A stretch of DNA of 64,000 bases from an uncultured Roseovarius sp. (GTDB lineage Bacteria > Pseudomonadota > Alphaproteobacteria > Rhodobacterales > Rhodobacteraceae): NCBI GenBank assembly GCA_947503145.1, contig CANNCP010000004.1, forward strand, positions 62,001-126,000, written 5' to 3'. Each line of letters starts with the position of its first letter. Positions within the stretch are counted from its first letter, which is position 1. Shown piece after piece: positions 16,576 through 24,597 of the stretch. Both the position numbers and the translations under genes were made by a program. The notes beneath the pieces were generated by a model. The model saw nothing but the letters and a program-made list of their open reading frames with translations. It was not told where the DNA came from and ran no database searches.

Positions 16576-16659
16576 TTACCCTAGGTAACCCTGCGTTGTG
16601 TGCATGCCCGATATGCATGCCGTGCAGGTGTGGGTTAGGAGTTCAGGTTTACATCCTGA
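16576..16659. promoter_or_regulatory. Shared control region of the kinase and AHL synthase genes with three symmetric elements
   Basis: In the 206-base divergent gap: TTACC-CTA-GGTAA (16576-16588), two copies of TGCATGC (16601-16607 and 16614-16620, 13 bases centre to centre) and TCAGG-N7-CCTGA (16643-16659). None is a lux box (the usual CTG...CAG orientation is absent). They are good candidate operator sites; the binding proteins are unknown. Confidence 0.4.
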
Positions 16660-16763
16660 GTTCAATGGAAAATTTCCGCCTACACACCACAGGAACGTGG
16701 CAAAACTATGGCGCGGTCATACAACTTGTGATTTACTAGCAGTAGCAATGGGCAGGGGCTGCG

Positions 16764-17537
16764 ATGAACTTACTCAGAGAAGACGCGCGCGCATTGGGGG
16801 GAGCAGAGGCTTTCCCCGCATTGATACCGCAGGAGCAGTTGATGCCAATGCGGCCAAGCAATGATGTCGTGCATGCACAGAACCAGTTTCGCCGCTTGGC
16901 GCCTGAGTTGACAGTCGAAATTCAGGCAACCACCCTATCTTTTGGCAACATGCACAATCATGGCCGTTTGTTCTCTAACTACCTGAAGGCCCGCCGCGAA
17001 GTCTTTATAGACATAAAAGGCTGGGACTTGCCGCAAACCGAAGGTATGGAATTTGATCAATACGACACTCCGCTCAGCCGGTGGGTCGTGGTGCATGAAT
17101 ATGGACGGGTCCTGGCCGGCATGCGGCTAACGCCAACTACCGCAAAATGCGGACAGTATTCCTACATGCTGCGGGATGCGCAGCTGGGATTGCTCGCGAA
17201 TATCCCACAGCACATTCTGTTTTTCGACGCCCCGGTGCGCCCTGACATCTGGGAGGCGACCAGGCTCTTTGTTTCAGCGTCAGTGTCGTCCAAGCGGCGC
17301 CTGGTCATCCAGACAGTTCTCCTTGAACACATGGCAGCCTCTGCGCGGGAATTGGGGGCGAGCGCCATTATCGGAATTGTCCCGGCGGTTTTCAGCCGAT
17401 GGATGAAACGCATACGAATGAGCGCCACACATGTGGGGCCTGCTCTGAAAATTGATGGCGACCACACCCAAGCCGCCTTGATGAGCGTCACCGCCCCTCA
17501 CAAGGAATCATCGTCTGCTGGCAAACTAGAGCAGTAA
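16764..17537 (+). CDS. Acyl-homoserine-lactone synthase (LuxI family), orphan
   Basis: Makes N-acyl-homoserine lactone signals from S-adenosylmethionine and acyl carriers. 257 residues, longer than LuxI (about 190-215), with some 55 extra at the N-terminus and a short polar tail. The invariant LuxI residues are present: R77/R78 and F81 (ARREVF), W87 (KGWDLP), D98 and D101 (FDQYD), R121 (AGMRL), E164 and R167 (WEATRLF). GGGG lies 6 bases before the ATG at 16764; an internal start such as M27 cannot be excluded. No luxR is adjacent; instead a histidine kinase and response regulators surround it. It converges on a regulator gene with 15 bases between the stops. Acyl chain not predictable. Confidence 0.88.
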   Translation: MNLLREDARALGGAEAFPALIPQEQLMPMRPSNDVVHAQNQFRRLAPELTVEIQATTLSFGNMHNHGRLFSNYLKARREVFIDIKGWDLPQTEGMEFDQYDTPLSRWVVVHEYGRVLAGMRLTPTTAKCGQYSYMLRDAQLGLLANIPQHILFFDAPVRPDIWEATRLFVSASVSSKRRLVIQTVLLEHMAASARELGASAIIGIVPAVFSRWMKRIRMSATHVGPALKIDGDHTQAALMSVTAPHKESSSAGKLEQ

Positions 17538-17552
17538 CGTAAATGGGAATGA

Positions 17553-18563
17553 TCAACCTTCGCCGAAAAGCTTGTGTTCTTCTTCTCTGATTCTGGTGAA
17601 AATCCGATCTTCGATCTTGTCGACTTCCGGCAACACATCCGAAGTAGAAGATTCAGCCGCCTTAAGCTCTTTGGACAAGAGTGACATGGCAGCTTTGCGC
17701 GAAAGAATCCGACGTTGTGAAAGTGCAGATACGACCAGCCTGACTTGCATGTTGTCAAATGCAGGTAGGTCCATCAACGCCTCACGCACCCTCTCTCTCA
17801 GCCGCGACTGAAACAATTGGGGCACCAGGATGTGGCGACCGATGATACAGCAGACAAATCGACCCCGCCCGATATAGGAAAACAGAAACCGCTGCGCCCT
17901 TACCGTTTCAGAAATAGTGGCGCTGATTGCATGCAATTGCTGCATCACAGCGCTGCGCTCGGTCTGTTTGTTCAATTTCTCAAAGTTGTGTATCTGAATC
18001 CTAAAGAGATTCATCGAGTAGATGCCATCCTGCATTTTCAGCAGTTTATTCTCAAGCTGGTAGTGATTGATCATTCCGTTGACATCGGAGAAGCACACAG
18101 GTTCGGCCAGATCAATCAGGTCGAAATCTGAAGCATAAGAAATGAGCGTCCGTAGTACGTTACGTCCTCTTTTTTCCTTCTTTGTCGACTCCACAAGGAG
18201 CATCGCAGTATTGATTCGGCCGATCATTTCCGTGTGGTTCAATGGCTTTCTCATGAAATCAGTAGCCCCTGATGCAAAGGCCTTGTCCATAAGGTGTGCT
18301 TGGGAGCTCGCGGTTATCATGATGATCGGCGCAATCCTGCAATCGGTGCGGCTGCGCAATCTCTCGCATAGCTCGATACCATCAATCTTGCCGAGCATGA
18401 TGTCGAGAAGATAGCAATCGAAAGGCAGACGTTGCTCATCCACAAGATTGATGGCTTCTTCTGCGCTATGCGCAATGGTGAGGTCGTCAAAGCCCAGTTC
18501 GCACAGCTTGGACGACATCAAGTCGGTAAAGATTTTGTCGTCATCCACGAGAAGGATACGCAT
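17553..18563 (-). CDS. Response regulator with degenerate GGDEF-like output domain (paralogue 2)
   Basis: 336 residues from MRILLVDDDK (GGAG upstream). Receiver with D54, T84 and K106. The C-terminal domain again follows GGDEF layout with a replaced loop, GRGRF at 232-236, exactly where paralogue 1 has GGGQF. The residues around the acceptor are LLDIMLGKIDG, so the usual MP after the aspartate is LG here. Convergent with the AHL synthase gene. Upstream is a 413-base gap shared with paralogue 3. Confidence 0.8.
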   Translation of the reverse strand: MRILLVDDDKIFTDLMSSKLCELGFDDLTIAHSAEEAINLVDEQRLPFDCYLLDIMLGKIDGIELCERLRSRTDCRIAPIIMITASSQAHLMDKAFASGATDFMRKPLNHTEMIGRINTAMLLVESTKKEKRGRNVLRTLISYASDFDLIDLAEPVCFSDVNGMINHYQLENKLLKMQDGIYSMNLFRIQIHNFEKLNKQTERSAVMQQLHAISATISETVRAQRFLFSYIGRGRFVCCIIGRHILVPQLFQSRLRERVREALMDLPAFDNMQVRLVVSALSQRRILSRKAAMSLLSKELKAAESSTSDVLPEVDKIEDRIFTRIREEEHKLFGEG

Positions 18564-18976
18564 GTGGCAGTCTCCATGTGTGCGCAGAAGGTTCCATGTT
18601 TCACCCCCAGATTGAATACTTGGGGAAGATGGCTTTTTCTGGACAGCGTTGATATCCAGCGCCGCCAATTGGACGCAGACAACTTATTGTTTATATGTAA
18701 TAAATTTTAATATCGCCGCGGATTGGGCGGAAATATGGCGCGATCGGACCATTCGCCCGGGGGCCGATGATATGTAACAGCATTGCTGACGTCCGCCTTT
18801 ATGGTTGATTCGGCAACTTTTTGCGCATCTGTCAGACGGTTTACATTCTTCACAATTTGAACAAAATCCAAGACTAACTATCACGGTGGGTTCAGCTTGC
18901 CTGCCCCCTTGCCCACCCCGGGGCAGTCTGGCAGGCACGCGGACCAGAAATTCTGCATAAAAGGAGCAAGAGAACC
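18564..18976. other. A+T-rich divergent control region between two regulator genes
   Basis: About 410 bases between paralogues 2 and 3, transcribed apart. It includes an A+T-rich stretch near 18690-18715. No repeat family member, RNA gene or convincing frame was recognised. It should contain both promoters. Confidence 0.4.
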
Positions 18977-19966
18977 TTGAAAATCATAGCTGTCGATGAT
19001 GATGGGATTTCGCTGGAATTGTTGAACGAGTGTTTGACGGGCGGTGGGTATGAACATGTTACCCTCATGTCTTCGCCCTTAAAGGCCCTGAAAGCGATCC
19101 AAAACACGGCGATAGCTTATGACTGCATCCTTCTGGATGTTGAAATGCCGGAAAAAGACGGGATACAGCTATGCGCTGACATTCGCCGTCTTGAACGCTA
19201 CCGCAACACTCCGATCCTGATGATTACCAAATATAAAGATCATGCCGCGGTCGAGCAGGCCTTCGCAAACGGCGCGACCGACTACATCACCAAGCCGTTC
19301 GAGTTTTTTGAGGTTCTTGCCCGTATCAGGGTTGCCGGACGGCTAATCCAGGAACGGCAAGCCGCGATCGACAGCTATATTGCGGTCCAGGGCCTTGCGG
19401 GTGAGCGAGCCGCGCGAACGGAACACTCAACAACATGGCAGCCCGAATCTCCGGCCAACGCAGAGCCGCTCAAGCTTGCCAGTGAAAAGCTTTTATCGCT
19501 TTCGGTTTTCCAGAATTACCTTGAACAGGTAACTCGCGCCGATGCATGCAAGATAAATCTGATGGCGATAAAAATCAGAAATATCGAACAGATTTTTGCC
19601 AGCACCACTGCTGTCGAATTCGTTGGCTTTCTCGAAACCACAGCCGCCGTGATATCTGACGAGTTCAAACCAGAGAAAGCCTTTCTGACCCATATGGGCA
19701 ACGGTATTTTCATGTGTGCGGTTCGTGGTGTCTATGATCACGCTTCCACAGCCACTGAAGCAGCAATTCTTCGCAGGCTGGCGAAACAGAAATTGCCCCG
19801 AGTATGCCAAAATGAGATCTTGATGGAAATCATCATCGGAAACCCTTTGACGTTGACGACAACGCCAAAACTAAACTTCAAACGCGCCGTGAAAGCGGCG
19901 ACAGCGCGCGTCGATATGCGTGATGCCGACCTGAGAGAGCTTAGCTTGAATGCACTTTCTGGTTAA
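18977..19966 (+). CDS. Response regulator with degenerate GGDEF-like output domain (paralogue 3)
   Basis: 329 residues from a TTG with AAGGAG 10 bases upstream; the product MKIIAVDDDG aligns with paralogue 1. Receiver with D54, T84 and K106; the residue after T84 is K (MITKYKD), where the others have A. The linker of about 60 residues is longer and polar. The output domain has GNGIF (241-245) at the GGDEF loop, so it too should be catalytically dead. It is oriented towards the CheY-like gene, 396 bases before it. Confidence 0.8.
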   Translation: MKIIAVDDDGISLELLNECLTGGGYEHVTLMSSPLKALKAIQNTAIAYDCILLDVEMPEKDGIQLCADIRRLERYRNTPILMITKYKDHAAVEQAFANGATDYITKPFEFFEVLARIRVAGRLIQERQAAIDSYIAVQGLAGERAARTEHSTTWQPESPANAEPLKLASEKLLSLSVFQNYLEQVTRADACKINLMAIKIRNIEQIFASTTAVEFVGFLETTAAVISDEFKPEKAFLTHMGNGIFMCAVRGVYDHASTATEAAILRRLAKQKLPRVCQNEILMEIIIGNPLTLTTTPKLNFKRAVKAATARVDMRDADLRELSLNALSG

Positions 19967-19968
19967 TT

Positions 19969-20050
19969 AAAGCGTTCCGCCTTGAACCCGAGGCACTCAG
20001 TCAAGGCGGAATGCGCGCAACGCTCATACGTATCGCTGCGCTCCGCGAGC
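19969..20050. repeat. Palindromic repeat, family 1, partial long form in inverse orientation
   Basis: Starts 3 bases after the stop of the regulator gene. Read on the minus strand it matches the second half of the 115-base elements at 24437 and 29429, from the GCAGCGATAC part to the AAGGCGGAACGCTTT end, with a handful of changes. Contains the inverted repeat TTCCGCCTTGA / TCAAGGCGGAA. Confidence 0.75.
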
Positions 20051-20362
20051 AGCTGTGAATCAGTTATTTCAGGTTGGCTCTGTTCAGGTCCTGGCCTTCC
20101 CTTGGGGTGACTGAAGGAAGAGGTCGAATATTTGGGTGGTCGTTTGGCAAATATAAACCCACGCCAACTATCAACAAGCATGGCGCGATCTACAAGGTTT
20201 CCTGGTCGCGCGGCACAATGAATGCCAACTGCGTGGCGAGGCATATACTTTGAAACGAACGAGCTGGACCAAATGCCATGTACCTCACCAAACACTTCCG
20301 TGCAGGCGGTGGAAATTCCCATATGGGCGGGCTAATTCACCGACTGCCATAAGGTTGCTATC
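20051..20362. other. Intergenic region before the CheY-like gene
   Basis: About 310 bases. A minus-strand frame runs through the region and the adjoining repeat, but it has no ribosome-binding site and its C-terminus is just translated repeat, so it is not called. Promoter of the CheY-like gene expected here. Confidence 0.35.
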
Positions 20363-20752
20363 ATGACCCTGAAGAAGCTGAAGATACTCCATGTCGAAGA
20401 CGATCGCGACGTACGGGAGATCGCAAAGATCGCATTACAACTTAGCGATAAATTTGAACTGATGCAGTGCCCTGATGGCTCCGAGGCATTAGCAGCTGCT
20501 CCGAACTTTCAAGCAGACATGTTGTTGCTTGACTTTATGATGCCAGAAATGACCGGCGATATCCTTCTCGCAAAATTGCGTACGTTACCTGGTTATGCCA
20601 ATATCCCCGCGATTTTCATGACAGCGCGGGCCCATGACAGTGAAATCACCGCATTGAAGGGCGCTGGGGGTATTGCTGTTATCGTGAAACCTTTTGACCC
20701 TCTGACATTGGGTGAGTTAATAATATCGGCCTTCGATACACATCGGCCATAG
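20363..20752 (+). CDS. Single-domain response regulator (CheY-like)
   Basis: 129 residues, receiver only: acidic pair EDD (12-14), acceptor D57 (LLLDFMMPEMTG), T87 (FMTA) and K109 (VKPFD). AAGG precedes the ATG. With no output domain it may act by protein contact or as a phosphate carrier between Hpt and other receivers. It closes the signalling island; the next gene is metabolic. Confidence 0.88.
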   Translation: MTLKKLKILHVEDDRDVREIAKIALQLSDKFELMQCPDGSEALAAAPNFQADMLLLDFMMPEMTGDILLAKLRTLPGYANIPAIFMTARAHDSEITALKGAGGIAVIVKPFDPLTLGELIISAFDTHRP

Positions 20753-20978
20753 AATTAACAGCATGGGTTGCACAGATCGGGTGCCGGGCGGACTTGCCCT
20801 TTCCGCGACCTGCCTGTCGAAGCCTCGCAGCGAGAGGCGCTGCTCCAACGCCATGCGCTGAGCCCTCCGACGGAAATGGCCGCAGCCCAATGCTCCGGCA
20901 CCAACCCCGAAAAAAACCCGCCTTGAGCCTGCCGCTCCCCACCCCTATGTCTGATCCACACCCAAAGGAGAGCCGTCC

Positions 20979-22799
20979 ATGACCCATCGCCCTACCCCCG
21001 TCTTCGATGCCAATGCCAGTTCCGGCGCAGGCGATCTCGGCAAGCTGCCGGAATGGGACCTGAGCGATCTCTACACCGGCGAGGACGCGCCAGAGCTGAA
21101 GCGCGATCTTGATTGGCTCCAGGCTGCCTGTGCCGATTTTGCGGGTGATTACGAGGGCAAGCTGGCCGATCTGGATGCGGGCGGCCTGCTTGAGTGCATC
21201 AAGCGCAACGAAGCGATCAGCACCACTGCCGGACGCATCATGTCCTTTGCCGGCCTGCGGTATTACCAGCTGACCACCGATGGCGGGCGCACCAAGTTCC
21301 TGTCCGATACCCAGGAAAAGATCACCAACTACACCACGCCGCTGGTGTTTTTCACGCTCGAACTGAACCGGCTGGAAGACGACCACCTGTCGACCCTGCT
21401 GAAGCAGAACGCCGAACTGGCCCGCTACCGACCGGTGCTGGACCGCATCCGCGCGATGAAACCCTATCAGCTGAGCGATGAACTGGAGAAACTCCTGCAT
21501 GATCTGGGGGTCGTCGGAGACGCCTGGGAGCGGCTCTTTGACGAAACCATTGCCGGTCTCAGCTTTGACGTGGATGGCGAGCCGCTGGGTATCGAGGGCA
21601 CACTGAACCTGCTGACCGAACAGGACCGCAGTAAACGCGAGGCCGCCAGCCGCGAACTGGCCCGCGTCTTTGGCGAAAATATCCGCACCTTTGCCCGCGT
21701 CCACAACACGACAGCCAAGGAAAAGGAAGTCCTGGATCGCTGGCGCGGCATGCCCACGGCCCAGACCGGACGCCACCTGAGCAACGATGTGGAGGCGGAG
21801 GTGGTCGAGGCACTGCGCGATGCCGTCGTCGCCGCCTACCCCAAGCTGAGCCACCGCTATTACGAACTGAAACGCAAATGGCTGGGCCTGGACGTGATGC
21901 AGGTCTGGGACCGCAACGCCCCCTTGCCGATGGAAGAGACCAAAACCGTGGGCTGGGATGCGGCCCGCAGCACCGTGATGGAGGCCTACACCGCGTTCGA
22001 TCCGCGCATGGGTGATCTGGCCAAGCCATTCTTCGATCGCGGCTGGATCGATGCTGGCGTGAAACCGGGCAAGGCACCGGGCGCCTTTGCCCATCCCACC
22101 GTGACCGATGTACACCCTTACGTGATGCTCAACTATCTGGGAAAACCCCGCGATGTCATGACCCTGGCACATGAACTGGGCCACGGCGTGCATCAGGTTC
22201 TGGCAGCCGGGCAAGGCGAACTACTCAGTTCCACGCCGCTGACGTTGGCCGAAACTGCCAGCGTTTTTGGCGAGATGCTGACCTTCCGCAAGATGCTGGA
22301 AGAGGCCGACACCAATGCCGAGCGCAAAGTGCTGCTGGCGGGCAAGGTCGAGGACATGATCAACACGGTCGTGCGCCAGATCGCGTTTTATGATTTCGAA
22401 TGCAAGCTGCACGCGGCCCGCCGTCAGGGCGAACTGACGCCCGACGATATCAACGCGCTGTGGATGTCCGTCCAGGCCCAGAGCCTCGGCCCCGCCTTCG
22501 AGTTCATGGACGGATACGAGACGTTCTGGGCCTATATCCCACATTTCGTGCACTCGCCCTTCTACGTCTATGCCTACGCGTTCGGCGACGGGTTGGTGAA
22601 TGCGCTCTACGCGGTCTACGAAGAGAACCCCGACGGTTTCCAGGACAAGTATTTCGACATGCTCAAAGCCGGCGGGTCCAAACACCACAAGGCACTGCTG
22701 GCCCCCTTCGGCCTCGATGCCAGTGATCCGAAATTCTGGGACAAGGGCCTGAGCATGATATCCGGCATGATCGACGAACTGGAGGCGATGGAGGGGTGA
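20979..22799 (+). CDS. pepF: M3-family oligoendopeptidase F
   Basis: 606-residue zinc metallopeptidase that degrades short peptides in the cytoplasm. The HExxH zinc motif is in LAHELGHGVHQ (near residue 391), followed by the downstream glutamate in LAETASVFGEML. Family length about 600. Good AAAGGAG upstream of the ATG. Stand-alone gene. Confidence 0.93.
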   Translation: MTHRPTPVFDANASSGAGDLGKLPEWDLSDLYTGEDAPELKRDLDWLQAACADFAGDYEGKLADLDAGGLLECIKRNEAISTTAGRIMSFAGLRYYQLTTDGGRTKFLSDTQEKITNYTTPLVFFTLELNRLEDDHLSTLLKQNAELARYRPVLDRIRAMKPYQLSDELEKLLHDLGVVGDAWERLFDETIAGLSFDVDGEPLGIEGTLNLLTEQDRSKREAASRELARVFGENIRTFARVHNTTAKEKEVLDRWRGMPTAQTGRHLSNDVEAEVVEALRDAVVAAYPKLSHRYYELKRKWLGLDVMQVWDRNAPLPMEETKTVGWDAARSTVMEAYTAFDPRMGDLAKPFFDRGWIDAGVKPGKAPGAFAHPTVTDVHPYVMLNYLGKPRDVMTLAHELGHGVHQVLAAGQGELLSSTPLTLAETASVFGEMLTFRKMLEEADTNAERKVLLAGKVEDMINTVVRQIAFYDFECKLHAARRQGELTPDDINALWMSVQAQSLGPAFEFMDGYETFWAYIPHFVHSPFYVYAYAFGDGLVNALYAVYEENPDGFQDKYFDMLKAGGSKHHKALLAPFGLDASDPKFWDKGLSMISGMIDELEAMEG

Positions 22800-22871
22800 C
22801 ACCCCTGCAAAGCCACCCACGGCCGACAGACACGCCCGATATCTTCTTCTTGCCGTAAATATCCTGGGGAT

Positions 22872-22890
22872 CTGGGGGCAAAGCCCCCAG
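22872..22890 (+). terminator. Hairpin after pepF
   Basis: CTGGGGGC (22872-22879) / GCCCCCAG (22883-22890) with an AAA loop, 73 bases past the pepF stop. No T tract, so termination is uncertain; the preceding CTTCTTCTTGCCGTAAATAT stretch looks like an intergenic motif I have seen in other Rhodobacteraceae (from memory). Confidence 0.5.
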
Positions 22891-22951
22891 GGCCTGCGTG
22901 GCCTGAACGCAAGACCGACCGGTGCGCCGCAGGCGCTCCGCAGGATAACAG

Positions 22952-23221
22952 CTACTTCAGTTGGCTATCCTTGGATCCGCGCCGGTTGATCCCGCCACGC
23001 GTCTGTTTTGCGCTGTCACGTTCCTGCATGCAGTCGATGCACAGCTTGACCCCCGGCAGCGCCTCGCGCCGGGCTTCGGGGATCGGTTCTTCGCATTCCG
23101 CGCAATGCGTGCGGCTCTCGCCGGTCGCCACCCGCTGCGCCTTGAGGCGGGCCAGTTCATCGGCAATCGAGGCTTCGATCTGTTCATTCACCGCACCATC
23201 GCGCGCCCATCCACCGGCCAT
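22952..23221 (-). CDS. DksA/TraR-type C4 zinc-finger protein
   Basis: 89 residues. A helical N-terminal half (INEQ..IADELARLKAQ type) leads to CAEC...CIDC, a four-cysteine zinc finger of the DksA/TraR C4 class. Shorter than DksA (about 150) and lacking its long coiled coil, so closer to TraR/YbiI-like members that bind RNA polymerase. The target is unknown. Ends in a basic tail. Confidence 0.85.
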   Translation of the reverse strand: MAGGWARDGAVNEQIEASIADELARLKAQRVATGESRTHCAECEEPIPEARREALPGVKLCIDCMQERDSAKQTRGGINRRGSKDSQLK

Positions 23222-23252
23222 GTGGCACCCCCCTTGTCTGCACCTACAAGCT

Positions 23253-23296
23253 AAAGCATTTCGTCTTTAACCTGAAATATCAGATAAAGCGAAACC
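23253..23296. repeat. Palindromic intergenic repeat, family 1, decayed short form
   Basis: AAAGCATTTCGTCTTTAACC...CAGATAAAGCGAAAC resembles the 3.45 kb copy with several changes. Lies upstream of the DksA-like gene and downstream of the lipoprotein hydrolase. Confidence 0.6.
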
Positions 23297-23348
23297 CGCA
23301 CAACGAATCTAGGGACGCCGGATACGTTTGCCAAGGGCGGATACTGCT

Positions 23349-24422
23349 TCAGGGGGCGGGTGCCTTCAGCACCAGATAGTCGCCGAAACCGGGACCCGGC
23401 TGCCCGGCCTGCGCGACCATGCCCTGCAGCACTGACACAGCCGCGGGCGAGGATACGGGCACCAAGTGGTTCAGTCCTTCGCCATCGGCAAGCGCCGTGA
23501 AATCCACGACCGTCACCCCCTTCATATCCGCCAACTTTTCCGGCCCGTCGATCACCCCGAGCCGCGGCTTGCGACCAGTGATGAAGCCTGCCAGCGTCAG
23601 CGCACGATCCTGCCGCGAAACAAAGATCATGAACGGTTGGGGCAGCTTGCCGATGGCCTTGACCTGGCGGCGAAAGAGATCCGGGTCGATATCGGGCGAC
23701 ATCAGAACGACACCGCTGATCCGGTCCAGAAGGCGGCGGTTGCCGCGCAGCGCGGCCTGGCGCAAGACCTCCATCGTCAGATGCGCCCCCATCGAATGGG
23801 CCAGCAGGAACACCTTTTCGCCGGGCGCGGCGGTAAGGCTATTCAGCACGTCCTCCAGATCGTCACGCGCATGCATGACGCTGTCACGGTCATAGACATA
23901 CCCGCGCGGATCACCCGCAGACTGCCACGAGAACAAAACCCCCGGCATTCCGGGTTTGAAATCGGTCTGGATCTGCGCCAGCCGGTACATCGCATCCGAC
24001 AGGGTGTTGTTATAGCCATGCACAAAGACCAGTGATTCCGATCCTTTCCGCCCCGCGCGCAGATTCGCGCGCATGTCTCGCATACCCGAAAAAATCTTGG
24101 TGTCAGTGACGACAAAACCGGTCGCGGCGTCGGGCGGGCCTTCGGGCCATTCCACGACTCCGGGGACGTGGGTCGGCGGAATCGAGATCACGTTGCGGAA
24201 AAACCGCAGCCCTTCGGGCCGCAAATAGCCAAAGTACGGACCCGTGCGGTCCAGATTGCGCTGGGTGGCCACATAAATCGGCTGCAGCGTCGCCTCAGGG
24301 TTTGGTGCCGCATAATGCGCGGTTTCGCGCGGTGCGCAGGCGGCCAGCAGAAAAACCAGAATCGCGCCAATCGCACGGCGGTAAACCAGCGTGCTTCGCC
24401 CGGACGGGATGGTAGTAGACAT
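23349..24422 (-). CDS. Lipoprotein alpha/beta hydrolase (DUF900 family)
   Basis: 357 residues from MSTTIPSGR (GGGGG upstream). Signal peptide with lipobox LLAAC, so probably a lipid-anchored envelope protein. Hydrolase motifs: FVHGYNN, the nucleophile elbow LLAHSMGAHLTME (Ser), SPDID and a late His (LNHLVPV). DUF900 proteins are esterase-like with unknown substrates. A 115-base repeat ends 15 bases before the start codon, so the 5' leader is made of repeat DNA. Confidence 0.85.
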   Translation of the reverse strand: MSTTIPSGRSTLVYRRAIGAILVFLLAACAPRETAHYAAPNPEATLQPIYVATQRNLDRTGPYFGYLRPEGLRFFRNVISIPPTHVPGVVEWPEGPPDAATGFVVTDTKIFSGMRDMRANLRAGRKGSESLVFVHGYNNTLSDAMYRLAQIQTDFKPGMPGVLFSWQSAGDPRGYVYDRDSVMHARDDLEDVLNSLTAAPGEKVFLLAHSMGAHLTMEVLRQAALRGNRRLLDRISGVVLMSPDIDPDLFRRQVKAIGKLPQPFMIFVSRQDRALTLAGFITGRKPRLGVIDGPEKLADMKGVTVVDFTALADGEGLNHLVPVSSPAAVSVLQGMVAQAGQPGPGFGDYLVLKAPAP

Positions 24423-24436
24423 GAAAAAGCCCCCAT

Positions 24437-24551
24437 AAAGCGTTCCGCGAAAAACCTGACTCACAGCTTTTCGCGGAACGCAGCGATACATATGATCGTT
24501 GCACGCATTCCACCTTGACTGAGTGCCTCAATTTCAAGGCGGAACGCTTTA
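24437..24551. repeat. 115-base compound palindromic element, family 1 (long form)
   Basis: Two hairpins in tandem: AAAGCGTTCCGCGAAAA / TTTTCGCGGAACG, a joint with GCAGCGATACATATGATCG, then CATTCCACCTTGA / TCAAGGCGGAACG and the end CGCTTTA. The outer ends AAAGCGTTCC / GGAACGCTTT are inverted copies. About 90 percent identical by eye to 29429-29543. Lies between rpoH and the lipoprotein gene. Confidence 0.85.
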
Positions 24552-24597
24552 GGCAGTCCATGAGGGCTTATCCGTTTTCCGGCCCCGCGCCAAGGTG

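Noticed and set aside
16558-16763. A lux box upstream of the AHL synthase gene
   Set aside because: The symmetric element found there has CAGG...CCTG, the reverse of the lux-box CTG...CAG arrangement.
19963-20322. Minus-strand hypothetical protein of 119 residues
   Set aside because: No ribosome-binding site and its C-terminus is the translated palindromic repeat.
20679-22214. Long minus-strand frame of 511 codons opposite pepF, and similar long frames opposite murE, murF, ftsZ, murC and murG
   Set aside because: G+C-rich third positions leave antisense frames open; they lack family signatures and ribosome-binding sites, while the sense genes are certain.
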